From assembly GCA_003446015.1 (NCBI GenBank), contig DMBU01000054.1, positions 62,001 through 126,000 of the forward strand: DNA of 64,000 nt, written 5' to 3'. The notes beneath the pieces are model-generated. The model made no database searches. It saw nothing but the letters and a program-made list of their open reading frames with translations, and was not told where the DNA came from. The DNA comes from Bacteroidales bacterium (GTDB taxonomy: Bacteria; Bacteroidota; Bacteroidia; Bacteroidales; UBA12077). A program made the translations under genes and the position numbers. Position 1 is the stretch's first letter; the number at the start of each line of letters is the position of its first letter. Positions 54,580 through 64,000 of the stretch are shown here, one piece after another.

Positions 54580-55905
54580 ATGAGTCAAAAAGAAGATTTT
54601 GTTGCAGCAATAGACATTGGAACAACTAAGATTGTAGCCATCGTCGGTAAACGTAAAGAAAACGGCAAGATCGAAATTCTTGGAATGAGTAAAACAGCCT
54701 CGAAAGGAGTTAAACGTGGTGTTGTTTTAAACATCGAAGAAGCAGTAAATTCAATTCAGAAAACTGTTGAAGATGTTCAATTCACCATCGGTAAACAACT
54801 TTCAGATGTTTATGTGGGAATTGCCGGTCAGCACATTAAAAGTATTAAAAACCGTGGTTACATTAATCGTGATTCGTATGATGATGAAATCACAAAAGAA
54901 GACATTAATGCTCTTATCCAGGATATGTATAAAATACCTATCGATATTGGGGAGGAAATTATTCATGTCTTACCTCAAAATTACATTGTTGATAATGAAA
55001 CCGGTGTTAAAAATCCGGTTGGAATGTCTGGTAAACGTGTAGAAGCTAATTTTCATATTGTAATTGGTCAGGTTGCATCTGCTAAAAATATTGGTAAATG
55101 TATTGCAAAGGCAGGACTTAAGCTTAATCAGTTGGTTTTAGAGCCATTGGCTTCTTCTGAAGCTGTTCTTACTGCTGATGAAAAAGAAGCAGGTGTTGCT
55201 CTGGTTGATATTGGTGGTGGCACTACAGATATAGCCGTATATTATGATGATATCATCAGACATACAGCAGTAATCCCATTTGGTGGCGATGTAGTTACAA
55301 AAGATATCAAAGAGGGATGTTCTATTTTGCAACGTCAAGCCGAACTATTGAAAATGCAATATGGCTCTGCTCTTGGTGATTTAGCAAAAGAAGAAGAAGT
55401 TGTTTCAATTCCTGGAATTAGTGGAAGAGAACCCAAAGAAATATCTTTTAAAAGTCTGGCTTACATTATCCAGTCCAGAATGGAAGAAATATTTGATGCA
55501 GTAATTTATGAAATTGAAAATTCAGGTTATTTCGATAAATTAAGTGCTGGTATTGTTTTAACCGGAGGTGGAGCTTTATTAAAACATCTTCCTGCATTGG
55601 TTAAATTTAAAACAGGCCTGGATGTTCGAATTGGTTATCCTACTGAACATTTGGCATCAGATGCAATTGCAGAGGTTAATCATCCTATGTATGCAACAAG
55701 TGTCGGACTTATTATAAAGGGATTTGAGCAAAACGATAAAAATAAAGTTAGTCCTAAAGCAAAAATAAAAGAGAAAGAAATTGAACTTGAAGAGAACTTT
55801 GAGGAAGAAGAGCTAACTGAAAGAAAAGATAATAAATACGGATTTATTAGTAACTTAAAGAAAGTCTTTACTGATATTTTTGATGAAGATGATGCAGAAA
55901 TGTAA
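54580..55905 (+). CDS. ftsA: Division protein FtsA
   Basis: 441 aa. The actin-fold phosphate loops AAIDIGTTKIVAIVG and VDIGGGTTDIAV and the adenosine motif VLTGGGALLKHL are intact. The C-terminus is extended by an acidic linker and a short amphipathic helix (NLKKVFTDIFDE) that binds the membrane. It anchors FtsZ. Confidence 0.95.
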   Translation: MSQKEDFVAAIDIGTTKIVAIVGKRKENGKIEILGMSKTASKGVKRGVVLNIEEAVNSIQKTVEDVQFTIGKQLSDVYVGIAGQHIKSIKNRGYINRDSYDDEITKEDINALIQDMYKIPIDIGEEIIHVLPQNYIVDNETGVKNPVGMSGKRVEANFHIVIGQVASAKNIGKCIAKAGLKLNQLVLEPLASSEAVLTADEKEAGVALVDIGGGTTDIAVYYDDIIRHTAVIPFGGDVVTKDIKEGCSILQRQAELLKMQYGSALGDLAKEEEVVSIPGISGREPKEISFKSLAYIIQSRMEEIFDAVIYEIENSGYFDKLSAGIVLTGGGALLKHLPALVKFKTGLDVRIGYPTEHLASDAIAEVNHPMYATSVGLIIKGFEQNDKNKVSPKAKIKEKEIELEENFEEEELTERKDNKYGFISNLKKVFTDIFDEDDAEM

Positions 55906-55991
55906 TTTGTACAGATATTAACTGATTGTATTTTTATTTGAAAAACGTTGGCTTATATAGATATAAAAAATAACTACTAAAAATAAATATT

Positions 55992-57467
55992 ATGACTGAT
56001 GAATTAATAAATTTCGATTTACCTGTCGACCGATCATCAATAATAAAAGTTATTGGAGTGGGTGGAGGTGGAGGTAATGCAGTCAATCACATGTTTACCC
56101 AAGGTATTAGAGACGTTAACTTTGTTGTTTGCAACACCGATGCTCAGGCTTTAACCAATAGCCCGGTTTCGGTTAAAATACAGCTTGGAGAGTCGCTAAC
56201 AGAAGGACGAGGAGCAGGAAACAAACCTGAAATTGGCAGACAGGCAGCCATTGAAAGTCTTGAGGATATCGTTGATGTTTTAGAAGGAAATACAAAAATG
56301 GTTTTCATAACTGCTGGAATGGGTGGAGGAACAGGCACAGGTGCGGCACCAATTATTGCAAAAGCTGCTAAAGAGCTTGGATTGCTTACTGTTGCCATTG
56401 TTACGATCCCTTTTCGGTTCGAGGGTGAGCGTAGAATTAATCAGGCAGTTGAGGGGATAAACGAAATCGAAAAATATGTCGATTCATTACTGGTCATTAA
56501 TAACGAAAAATTACGTGAGGTTTGTGGTAACTTAAAGTTTTCTGAAGCATTCTCGTATGCCGATAATATATTAGCAACAGCAGCAAAAGGAATTGCCGAG
56601 ATAATTACTGTTCCGGGTTATATCAATGTTGATTTTGCTGATGTTGAAACAGTTCTTTCAAACAGTGGTGTCGCACTTATGGGAACAGGTGTTGCTGAAG
56701 GTGACGATAGAGCTGTAAAAGCAGTTCAGCAGGCGTTGGCATCGCCATTATTGAATGATAATGATATACGTGGAACCGAAAATATATTATTAAATATTAC
56801 TTCGGGGAAAAATGAAATTACAATGGATGAAATTGGCGAAATTGCCGATTATGTAAATAGTGAAGTTGGTTCAAGCCCTAACATTATTTGGGGTACAGGC
56901 TTTGATGAAAAACTTGAAGATAGTATTAGCATAACAATTATTGCAACTGGTTTTGAAAGTAACAGTATTCCTGAACTTTATGCTAAGAAAACAACAAAAC
57001 GAACAATTACTTTATCAGATAATGAGGGTATTAAAAAGAAAGATCCAATATTGAAATTAGATGAGGAAATTATAAGGGAAGAGGATAGAAGTTTAGAGTT
57101 TAGCCAACGTACAATTGATTTTGATATTAGAAATAGTAGAAATTCAGATTCAGAAAAATTTATTGTTCTTCAGGAACCTGAGTCGGAAACAGAAGTAGCT
57201 ATCGAGACAAAAAAATCTGAAATATTAAAAAATCTGAACGAGTCGCGTGAGAGAATGAAAGAAAAACGAATGGATTCCTCAAAAATAAAAGATAATATTG
57301 ATGAGATTGAGAGTGAACCTGCTTATAAAAGAAAAAACCTGAAAATCGAACAACCTGTTCATCCTAACGATTCAAAAGTTTCACGTTACTCACTTATGGA
57401 TGATGAAAATGGTGATGGGGCAACTTTAAATCCAAATAACTCTTATTTACATGATAATGTCGATTAA
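55992..57467 (+). CDS. ftsZ: Cell division GTPase FtsZ
   Basis: 491 aa. The tubulin signature GGGTGTGAAP is at residues 111-120, and NTDAQAL and ADNILATAAKGIAEI are typical. The GTPase core (1-320) is followed by a long charged linker and a C-terminal tail ending NNSYLHDNVD, as usual in Bacteroidota. It forms the Z-ring. Last gene of the cluster. Confidence 0.96.
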   Translation: MTDELINFDLPVDRSSIIKVIGVGGGGGNAVNHMFTQGIRDVNFVVCNTDAQALTNSPVSVKIQLGESLTEGRGAGNKPEIGRQAAIESLEDIVDVLEGNTKMVFITAGMGGGTGTGAAPIIAKAAKELGLLTVAIVTIPFRFEGERRINQAVEGINEIEKYVDSLLVINNEKLREVCGNLKFSEAFSYADNILATAAKGIAEIITVPGYINVDFADVETVLSNSGVALMGTGVAEGDDRAVKAVQQALASPLLNDNDIRGTENILLNITSGKNEITMDEIGEIADYVNSEVGSSPNIIWGTGFDEKLEDSISITIIATGFESNSIPELYAKKTTKRTITLSDNEGIKKKDPILKLDEEIIREEDRSLEFSQRTIDFDIRNSRNSDSEKFIVLQEPESETEVAIETKKSEILKNLNESRERMKEKRMDSSKIKDNIDEIESEPAYKRKNLKIEQPVHPNDSKVSRYSLMDDENGDGATLNPNNSYLHDNVD

Positions 57468-57542
57468 TTGAATGTTTTAGTGATTAGCTATTGTTCAACT
57501 TCGATTACATAATCAAAAATCTAAATTAATAACAAGGATAAG

Positions 57543-57995
57543 ATGAGTTTAGAAGAAAAAATTAATCAGAATATTAAAAAAGCAATGTTGGCCCGCGAAA
57601 AAGATAAACTGGAAGCATTGCGTGCTGTAAAAACTGCTATACTAATTGCAAAAACTGAAAAAGGTGCTACAGGAGAGGTTACAGAAGAGGCAGAGATTAA
57701 AATCTTACAGCGATTAGTAAAACAAAGAAAAGAATCAGCAACTATTTTTGAAGAACAGAATAGGCCTGAATTGGCTGAGAAAGAATGGTTTGAAGCTAAG
57801 ATTATTGAAACATATTTGCCTGAACAGATGAGTGATGATGAATTAACCCGACAAATTCAGAAAATAATTGATGAAGTTGGCGCAAAGAACATGTCCGATT
57901 TAGGAAAGGTAATGGGAAAAGCATCCAAAGAATTAGCCGGGAAAGCAGAGGGTAAGGCTATTGCCGATAAAGTAAAAGCTTTGCTAAGTTTATAA
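57543..57995 (+). CDS. YqeY/GatB-domain protein
   Basis: 150 aa. The motif EKINQNIKKAMLAREKDKLEALRAVKTAI and the C-terminal helical GatB/YqeY domain are clear. It resembles the tRNA-binding part of GatB without the catalytic region. The role in bacteria is not settled. It lies downstream of ftsZ, as in other Bacteroidota, and ends before a terminator at 58048. Confidence 0.92.
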   Translation: MSLEEKINQNIKKAMLAREKDKLEALRAVKTAILIAKTEKGATGEVTEEAEIKILQRLVKQRKESATIFEEQNRPELAEKEWFEAKIIETYLPEQMSDDELTRQIQKIIDEVGAKNMSDLGKVMGKASKELAGKAEGKAIADKVKALLSL

Positions 57996-58047
57996 AGTAA
58001 AGATAGATTTTAAAATTTGTTTAAAGTTCACCTGGGTTAGCAGTAAT

Positions 58048-58075
58048 AGCTCGCATTTAATGTGAGCTTTTTTTT
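58048..58075 (+). terminator. Terminator after the YqeY gene
   Basis: Stem AGCTCGCAT/ATGTGAGCT (one G-T pair) with a 3-base loop and a run of seven or more T. Confidence 0.85.
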
Positions 58076-58106
58076 ATCTTTATCATATTAATTCAAATAA
58101 CTTTTA

Positions 58107-59522
58107 ATGAAAAAAGTTTTACTAATAAATTCAAATCTTGAAATTTTTCCTTATCCTGTAGCTCCTCTGGGTATTTCTCTGGTTGCATCATCACTTCAAA
58201 ACAAATATGAAGTTAAGGTATTTGATTTCGCAAATTATTCGACCGATTCATTAATAAACTTGATAGCAAATTATAAACCTGATTTCATTGGTATTGGATT
58301 ACGCAATATCGATAATGTAACTATGCGTAACTGCAAATGGTATCTCGAGGATATAAATAATGCAATAATCATACCTGTAAAAAATAGTTCTAATGTTCCG
58401 ATAATTATCGGTGGTAGTGGATTTAGCATAGCACCAAAACAAATTCTTGAATATTTTAATGTGGATTATGGAATTATTGGTGAAGCCGAAGAAATCTTTT
58501 CTCAATTACTTCAAAGAATTGAAAATGGGGAGGGAATATCTGATCTTAAGAATGTCATATCAAAGAATTGGCAAAGTTTAATAAAGTTCGAACAACACAG
58601 TAAATTTTTAAAGATTCCTCATGCAAAAATTGATCAGTTTATAGACTTTGAACCTTATAAAAAAAGAGGGAGCTATCCAATTCAAACAAAACGAGGATGC
58701 ACACATAAATGCATTTATTGTTCATACCCAAATATTGAAGGTCGAAAGTACAGGCTAAGACCTGTAAATGATATTGTTGATGAAATTGAAAATGTTCACA
58801 AGAGGATTCCGGATATTCCTTTTGAATTTGTTGATTCGACCTTTAACTCACCCTTAAAACATGCACTAAATATCTGTAAGGAAATAATACGTAGAAATTT
58901 AATCATAAAGCTGCGTACAATGGGAGTTAATCCTGGTGAAGTGACTGAAGAGTTAATTTCACTTATGAAACAAGCTGGTTTTACACAGATTGATTGTACT
59001 CCTGATTCGGCGTCAGAATTAATAATTAAAAATTACAGAAAAAATTTTACTAAAAATAAACTTATTAATTGTGCTCAGATAATTCAGAAATATAATATGC
59101 CAACTATGTGGTTCTTTATGCTTGGTGGACCTGGTGAAACGGAACAAACTATATTAGAAACATTTGATTTTATTGATTCTTACATTTACGATGAGGATAT
59201 GGTTCATATTACAGAAGGAATAAGAATTCTTCCAAATACTGAATTATACGAAATAGCAATAAAAGAAGGAATTATCTCCGAAGAAATGAATGTCATTAAT
59301 CCTATGTTTTATGTAAGTCCTTCAATCGGTAAATCAACGCTTACTCAACTATTAGAAAGAGAAGTTGGTAAAAGAAACAATGTTTTGAATTCCATAGATA
59401 CAACTCCTTCGCCCGAATTAATGCAAGCAGCAATAAAGTATCGAATTGAAAGTAATATTGAAGAACCTATGTTTAGATCTTTGCTCAGAGTTCAAAAGGA
59501 ATTGAAACAAAAAAAGGAGTGA
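58107..59522 (+). CDS. B12-binding radical SAM protein
   Basis: 471 aa. An N-terminal B12-binding domain (about 1-150, MKKVLLINSNLEIFPYPVAP start) precedes the radical SAM core with Cys198, Cys202 and Cys205 in KRGCTHKCIYCSYP. Cobalamin-type radical SAM enzymes do methylations and carbon-carbon chemistry; similar Bacteroidota proteins are named for lipid biosynthesis. The substrate is unknown, and no clear accessory genes adjoin it. Its stop codon lies inside the terminator. Confidence 0.85.
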   Translation: MKKVLLINSNLEIFPYPVAPLGISLVASSLQNKYEVKVFDFANYSTDSLINLIANYKPDFIGIGLRNIDNVTMRNCKWYLEDINNAIIIPVKNSSNVPIIIGGSGFSIAPKQILEYFNVDYGIIGEAEEIFSQLLQRIENGEGISDLKNVISKNWQSLIKFEQHSKFLKIPHAKIDQFIDFEPYKKRGSYPIQTKRGCTHKCIYCSYPNIEGRKYRLRPVNDIVDEIENVHKRIPDIPFEFVDSTFNSPLKHALNICKEIIRRNLIIKLRTMGVNPGEVTEELISLMKQAGFTQIDCTPDSASELIIKNYRKNFTKNKLINCAQIIQKYNMPTMWFFMLGGPGETEQTILETFDFIDSYIYDEDMVHITEGIRILPNTELYEIAIKEGIISEEMNVINPMFYVSPSIGKSTLTQLLEREVGKRNNVLNSIDTTPSPELMQAAIKYRIESNIEEPMFRSLLRVQKELKQKKE

Positions 59523-59538
59523 ATCTTTCACTCCTTTT
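59512..59538. terminator. Bidirectional terminator overlapping the radical SAM stop codon
   Basis: A perfect 11-bp stem AAAAGGAGTGA/TCACTCCTTTT with a 5-base loop; A and T ends serve both strands. It lies partly in the last codons of the gene at 58107 and before the PpiD-like gene's stop at 59559. Confidence 0.85.
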
Positions 59539-59558
59539 ATCTGTTAGAAATTGATATT

Positions 59559-61676
59559 CTAATAAAATTTAGCTCTTTTATCAATAATATTCGCTGTTTC
59601 TTTTAAAGCTTCATAAGCTTCGTAACTTGCTCTGTTTTGAAATTGCATCATTGATTGTGCTTGTTGAAGTTCTATATTAGCATTTTCTGCTACACTTACC
59701 GAATTTACTTTTAACACAAATACATTGTTGTCTCCTTTTACAGGGCCTGTAATTTGATCAGTATTAGCGGATGTTGCAACAGCAACAAGTTTAGGCTCTA
59801 TACCTGCATTTGGAACAGAATATGATCTAAAACTAATATCAGTAGCTTCAAATACTTCAGTATTAAATTTAGAAGCCACGTTCTCTAATGAATTATTTTC
59901 TTGCAAAGCCTCTTTGAATTTCTCAGCTAAATATTCCGCTTTTTTCTCCTTCTTAACCTGAACAATCACTTGAGCGTTTACCTGTTCAAGAGGAGCAATG
60001 CCTTCTTCTTTAACCTCGTTCACAAAACCAATTATAAAACGGTTTCCTAATTCAAAAATAGCATTGTTTTGTGATGTGATGATATTAAAGTTATCGGTTT
60101 TATAAATAGATCGAATGAATTCTCTTGGACTTTCCAATCCTGCAAGTTGCTGATCAGATTCTTTAATGTTAGTTGCTATTTTCTTTGTTAAACCTTCTTC
60201 TTCAATAGCTTTTTGAAATTTTTCATAAGTTGTGTTATTTCCTGCGAATTTACTTGCTTCAGTATAAGTCATTTGATAAGTTTCTGAGCTGGGCTCTAAC
60301 TTGCGACCTAATATAGCAACTTTTACTTTTTTCTCATCCTTAGATTTGTTTGTTACCTGAACAATATGTAATCCGAATTGAGTAGCAACTAATTTGTATT
60401 CACCAACTTTAGAGCTAAAACAAGTATCACTAAATGGAGATACCATTTGATTTGCTCTGAACCATCCTAAATCACCCCCTTTTTCATTTGCAGCTTTATC
60501 AGAAGAAAATTGAGAAGAAAGTGATGCAAAGTCAGCACCTTTTTCCAACAAGTTCTTCAAACTGTCAGCAATTGCAAAAACCTGACCTGAGCTTTGTTGT
60601 TGAGTTGGTTGTATAAGAATATGTCTTGCTTTAACCGAATCGGGAACATAATTTACTTCTGACAGTTTAGCTAATAGATATGCTTCATTCTCAAAATAAG
60701 GGCCATACATGAAACCTTCTTCTGCATCAAACATTACATCTTTTAATTGTTCAGGAAGTTCGTCTTTCTTATAATTAATATTATTAAATTGAATATCACT
60801 ATTTAAATTTACAAATTCCTTATCATTCTCAGTATTTGCAAAATCTCCTTTAATAGTATTAATCCATTCTTCGGTAGCTTTTTTATCTGCTTCGGAAGGA
60901 ACAACATCAAAAGTTACATATTCAATATTTCTTGATGCCTCTTGTTTATATTCATTTTGATGATTATCATAATAGGTTTTTAAATCACCATTTTTAATTT
61001 CTATTAAACTATCGGGGATCGTGTTAATGTTTTGAATAACAAAATCAAAATCAACTTTTTTATTAATATTGTTCAATTCGTTTTGAGCTTCTGCTTTTGT
61101 TGTATATAATCCCTTGCTTATTAAAGTTGTGTATTTTGTGAACATTCTTTCCTGAATCATTTGATCTTCAACAAACAGCCAATAAGCTTTTTGCTGTCCG
61201 GTAGGATCCTGATCATATGTTTTTAAGAAACGAATTACAGCCATGGTGTTTAATTCACCTGTTTCTGGGTTTGTAAATAAATTCTGAATAATAGGATGAA
61301 CATTTTCTCCTTGAACCATATCCCATAATTCCTGACTGCTAACATCAATATCAAGATTGGCGTATTCATCAGCTAGTACATATTCTCTTTCTAGTTGACT
61401 CCATGTTTGTGACTGTATTTTTTGGGTAGTAGCTTCATCAAGAGCCGACTTTCCAGTACTAAACTTATTTATTTCTATAATATCAGTAAGTTCCTTTTGA
61501 TATTTCTGATAAGAAATAGATTTACCTGCGATTTCAGCAATTTCAAACTGAGAATCTGAAAACAGGGTTTTTCCTGAATTTAAAAAATCTCCTAAAATAA
61601 ATGCAAGTAGGGCAAATCCTATTACTACTGCAACTAACACTCCTGCGCGATTTCTAATTTTCTCTAATGTAGCCAT
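59559..61676 (-). CDS. PpiD/SurA-type periplasmic peptidyl-prolyl isomerase
   Basis: 705 aa. One N-terminal membrane helix (about 12-30), a SurA-like chaperone domain, and a parvulin domain (about residues 345-445: VKARHILIQP, GGDLGWFRANQMVSPF and TQFGLHIVQV). It folds outer-membrane proteins in the periplasm, as the E. coli PpiD does. The envelope genes (LptC, CBS-membrane protein) follow on the same strand. Confidence 0.92.
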   Translation of the reverse strand: MATLEKIRNRAGVLVAVVIGFALLAFILGDFLNSGKTLFSDSQFEIAEIAGKSISYQKYQKELTDIIEINKFSTGKSALDEATTQKIQSQTWSQLEREYVLADEYANLDIDVSSQELWDMVQGENVHPIIQNLFTNPETGELNTMAVIRFLKTYDQDPTGQQKAYWLFVEDQMIQERMFTKYTTLISKGLYTTKAEAQNELNNINKKVDFDFVIQNINTIPDSLIEIKNGDLKTYYDNHQNEYKQEASRNIEYVTFDVVPSEADKKATEEWINTIKGDFANTENDKEFVNLNSDIQFNNINYKKDELPEQLKDVMFDAEEGFMYGPYFENEAYLLAKLSEVNYVPDSVKARHILIQPTQQQSSGQVFAIADSLKNLLEKGADFASLSSQFSSDKAANEKGGDLGWFRANQMVSPFSDTCFSSKVGEYKLVATQFGLHIVQVTNKSKDEKKVKVAILGRKLEPSSETYQMTYTEASKFAGNNTTYEKFQKAIEEEGLTKKIATNIKESDQQLAGLESPREFIRSIYKTDNFNIITSQNNAIFELGNRFIIGFVNEVKEEGIAPLEQVNAQVIVQVKKEKKAEYLAEKFKEALQENNSLENVASKFNTEVFEATDISFRSYSVPNAGIEPKLVAVATSANTDQITGPVKGDNNVFVLKVNSVSVAENANIELQQAQSMMQFQNRASYEAYEALKETANIIDKRAKFY

Positions 61677-61829
61677 TGAATATTGTTTTTGTCAAAATTT
61701 TTAAAGGTTCGAATATACTAATTTTAATTATTTTTAGTGCCATAAGGCAAAAATATTAACTCGCAAATTTAGTATTTTATTATTTTCTTTTCGAAATTTA
61801 AAGCTAATAATTTTATAAACTAAAATAAT

Positions 61830-63086
61830 TTATGCCTGCGACGAAAGAATCTCAAGTTTTACCAAATCTACCCGTGTTTCACTAACTTTTAATATTGTAA
61901 ATCTGAATTGTTCAATTGTAATTTGATCTTTAATACCGGGAAAACTTTCTGTATGATTTAAGATGTAACCGGCTAAAGTTTCATATTCTTCGTTTTCAGG
62001 AATATTAATCTCGTATTTTTCATTTAGATAGTCTATTTCTAATCGACCCGAAAAAATAAAATCCTTTTCTGAAAGTTTTTTTTCAAAAAGATCCTCTGAA
62101 TCGTGTTCGTCTTTAATTTCACCAAAAATTTCTTCGAGGATATCTTCAATAGTTATGATTCCGGATATTCCTCCAAACTCATCAACAATGGCTGCTATGT
62201 TTTGCCCTGATTTAATAAAAAAACGTAAAAGCTTATTGGCAGGCATAGTCTCTGGGAAATACTTAATATTCTTAATCTCATTTCTTAAATCCAGATTCAT
62301 ATTAAACAGGCTCTTACTGTTAATAAATCCAATAATATCTTCAATTGAATCTTTGAAAACCAGAATTTTTGAATAACCAGTAGAAATAAACTTTGCTTTT
62401 AATTCTTCTAAATTATTAATCTCAATAGCTGTTATTTCGTTTCTGGGAATCATACATTCTCTTACTTTTACCTCAGCAAAATCCAATGCGTTTTGGAACA
62501 ATCTGATTTCTGAATTTATATCTTCATTTTTCAAGCTATATTTTTGAATATCCGAAACAAATTTGGTTAAATCGTCTTTGCTAAAATCAGTTTTACGATT
62601 TGTTAAAAGATCACGCCTGTCTACTTTATTAAGTGTGGCGTTTGATAAAAAAAGTACAATTTTTAAAATTGGAAAAACGAGTATGTAGATCGTTATTAAA
62701 AATACGGCAAACAGATTGATTATTTCATTTGGAAAATATTCGCCAAGTATTTTAGGAATACTAATAATTAAAGGAAAAATAATTAATCCAATAACAAATC
62801 CAAAAAGTAAAAGGAGGAGTATCGTATTAAAATACTGAAACAGATCAGACATATCAGCTCTTAATAGAATTACCAGGATTGTTAAAGTTGAATAATACAG
62901 AATGTTATTAGCGATAGAAAATTCATTTGTTTTTCTACTTATAAAACTTAATATTTTGGAGTGGTAATTTGCTTTCTTTTTATCTAATTCAAGTTGAATT
63001 TCGTTAACTGAATTAAATGCAGATTTTAAAATAAGAAAAAGCAATAATAATAAAACCAATAACCCATATATAAACGGATCATCCAT
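61830..63086 (-). CDS. CNNM/CorC-type membrane protein with CBS domains
   Basis: 418 aa. Three to four membrane helices (DUF21, about 5-150) are followed by a CBS pair (about 200-330, with AAIVDEFGGISGIITIEDILEEIFGEI) and a C-terminal CorC_HlyC domain. Related proteins are called hemolysin-family, GldE or magnesium-cobalt efflux proteins. It overlaps the next gene upstream by 8 bases. The role is not known. Confidence 0.88.
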   Translation of the reverse strand: MDDPFIYGLLVLLLLLFLILKSAFNSVNEIQLELDKKKANYHSKILSFISRKTNEFSIANNILYYSTLTILVILLRADMSDLFQYFNTILLLLLFGFVIGLIIFPLIISIPKILGEYFPNEIINLFAVFLITIYILVFPILKIVLFLSNATLNKVDRRDLLTNRKTDFSKDDLTKFVSDIQKYSLKNEDINSEIRLFQNALDFAEVKVRECMIPRNEITAIEINNLEELKAKFISTGYSKILVFKDSIEDIIGFINSKSLFNMNLDLRNEIKNIKYFPETMPANKLLRFFIKSGQNIAAIVDEFGGISGIITIEDILEEIFGEIKDEHDSEDLFEKKLSEKDFIFSGRLEIDYLNEKYEINIPENEEYETLAGYILNHTESFPGIKDQITIEQFRFTILKVSETRVDLVKLEILSSQA

Positions 63087-63288
63087 TCGTATTGTCTTTA
63101 TTTGTTTTTCTAATTTGTCTTCTTAATAAATACATAATGAAAGCAACGGAGGAGAATATAAAAAAGGCATAACTTTTTGTAAACCCTTCGAAATAGGTTT
63201 GGTGAATACCGGCAAACAGGCAAAGAATAGCTGTTATTACCCAAAGAATTTCAAATGCAAGAGATAATTTAGTTCTCATTTTCAACAC
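63079..63288 (-). CDS. Small membrane protein of unknown function
   Basis: 69 aa. Two predicted membrane helices (about 10-30 and 38-58) and a basic C-terminus (RRQIRKTNKDN). It overlaps lptC by 20 bases and the CBS gene by 8, so it is translated with them. No family recognised. Confidence 0.7.
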   Translation of the reverse strand: MLKMRTKLSLAFEILWVITAILCLFAGIHQTYFEGFTKSYAFFIFSSVAFIMYLLRRQIRKTNKDNTNG

Positions 63289-63868
63289 TTATAGTTCCAG
63301 AGGTATTTTTAATTCGCCAATCAGTAAGATCTTGGTTTGCTTCAAATCCTTTTCCATGAATTATCCCATCTTTATTTGTTATTCGAACATAACGATCGGA
63401 GTATATTTTTCCTTTTTGTTCATCCCATATAAGGTACTCGGTATTTAAAGTATCACCTTCGTCACTAACTGAAACCACATCGTTCTCCGCAGTCCACAAT
63501 TTTTCAGTTTCGTCGTAAATGCAGTAATTTGCTTTTATAAATGAACTTACTTTTTGCAAAGAATCGTAAAACTCAACATAAAGCCCTTCAGGAAATTCAG
63601 AATATGGTTCTTCAATATCTAAGTATCTATTAATTTGTTTTGACTGAATTCGTGCTTCAATAAGTGCATTCTTACTGTAAATAATTTCGGTATTGGTAAC
63701 AGCCCAAGAAGGGGCATTTAACTCGCTGGTAATAGCGTTAACTTTTTCAATAGAACTGTGCTCACATGATATAAAAAGCATAATAATTCCTGTAAACACA
63801 GGAATTATTATGCTTTTCAAGTAGGGTTTACTTAAAAAATTATCGTGCTCTAACTGTAGTTCTTTCAT
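63269..63868 (-). CDS. lptC: LPS export protein LptC
   Basis: 199 aa. A lipoprotein-type N-terminus (signal ending MLFISC) is followed by a beta-jellyroll with EARIQSKQINRYLDIEEPYSEFPEGLYVEFYD and the typical TEYLIWDEQKGKIYSDRYVRITNKDGIIHGKGFEANQDL. It bridges the inner-membrane LptB2FG and periplasmic LptA. The start lies within the end of the upstream TPR gene (overlap of 29 bases). Confidence 0.9.
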   Translation of the reverse strand: MKELQLEHDNFLSKPYLKSIIIPVFTGIIMLFISCEHSSIEKVNAITSELNAPSWAVTNTEIIYSKNALIEARIQSKQINRYLDIEEPYSEFPEGLYVEFYDSLQKVSSFIKANYCIYDETEKLWTAENDVVSVSDEGDTLNTEYLIWDEQKGKIYSDRYVRITNKDGIIHGKGFEANQDLTDWRIKNTSGTISVENEN

Positions 63869-64000
63869 TTATCCAACATCCTACTGTGTATGTATCTCCT
63901 TCTTTTAATCCATAAAAGAATATGGTTTCGTTATCAGGAAAAAATGGTCTGTATGCATCAATAAATTTATTGGCATCATCGGTTAAAGTGGCATCAATCG
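63840..64000 (-). CDS. C-terminus of a TPR-type protein, cut by the window edge
   Basis: The frame is open to the end of the window and ends with TAA at 63840-63842. The visible 52 residues (IDATLTDDANKFIDAYRPFF through WINERTTVRAR) match the C-terminal end of the Bacteroidota TPR proteins that precede lptC. The gene overlaps lptC by 29 bases. Most of it lies outside. Confidence 0.7.
   Translation of the reverse strand, partial: IDATLTDDANKFIDAYRPFFPDNETIFFYGLKEGDTYTVGCWINERTTVRAR

Noticed and set aside
54767..55042. 91-codon frame inside ftsA
   Set aside because: Out-of-frame shadow of a conserved gene.
1..64000. CRISPR arrays, tRNA or rRNA genes, insertion sequences, prophage
   Set aside because: I looked for regular spaced repeats, cloverleaf-like genes, transposase motifs and phage genes and found none.

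Overview
This 64 kb window is chromosomal DNA of an AT-rich member of the Bacteroidota, most likely a marine or anaerobic Bacteroidales/Marinilabiliales-type lineage. The reasons are the Bacteroidota-type promoter elements (TAnnTTTG, sometimes with an upstream TTG), the general lack of Shine-Dalgarno sequences, the layout of the cell-wall and division cluster, Bacteroidota-type two-component proteins with TPR sensor domains, and a probable glycine-lipid gene pair. The lineage is inferred; I found no rRNA or tRNA gene in the window.

Layout. (1) 1-4093: two homologous TPR-sensor histidine kinases, the first cut by the window edge. Between them lie two tiny genes for acidic, proline-rich peptides, one with a double-glycine leader; each is followed by a near-identical terminator. 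This is my best candidate for an undescribed system. (2) 4180-16000: housekeeping and secreted-protein genes (PNPOx-like flavoprotein, thioesterase, HAD phosphatase, M3 peptidase, cation efflux, YfiR-like protein, tadA, aspS, a Trp-rich secreted protein). (3) 16040-21727: an FtsX-type permease divergent from an NtrC-type regulator and NtrY-like kinase, with two operator-like repeats between them and a STAS protein downstream. (4) 21729-31858: miaB, an AspT-type transporter, yebC, a DUF4143 ATPase with palindromes around its promoter, glpK, a LEA-2 lipoprotein, a SPOR protein and a PurF-like enzyme. (5) 31922-41120, nearly all on the minus strand: probable glycine-lipid genes (glsB, glsA), DUF6695, NRDE and DinB-like proteins, a peroxiredoxin without a standard start codon, an FMN reductase, a GDCCVxC zinc-ribbon protein, alanine racemase, and an EanA/EanB pair that predicts oxygen-independent ergothioneine synthesis. 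A decayed DUF427 gene ends this block. (6) 41770-57467: a compact dcw operon, mraZ-rsmH-ftsL-ftsI-murE-mraY-murD-ftsW-murG-murC-ftsQ-ftsA-ftsZ, headed by four 10-bp-spaced MraZ-box repeats. murF, murB and ddl are not in it. (7) 57543-64000: a YqeY protein, a B12-binding radical SAM protein, then a minus-strand envelope block (TPR protein, LptC, small membrane protein, CBS-domain membrane protein, PpiD-like chaperone).

Functionally the window combines peptidoglycan synthesis and division (dcw), outer-membrane biogenesis (LptC, PpiD-like), stress and redox chemistry (EanA/EanB, peroxiredoxin, FMN reductase) and several signalling modules. No CRISPR array, insertion sequence or prophage was seen. 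The mobile-looking elements are short intergenic repeats at about 31881, 36018 and 52154.
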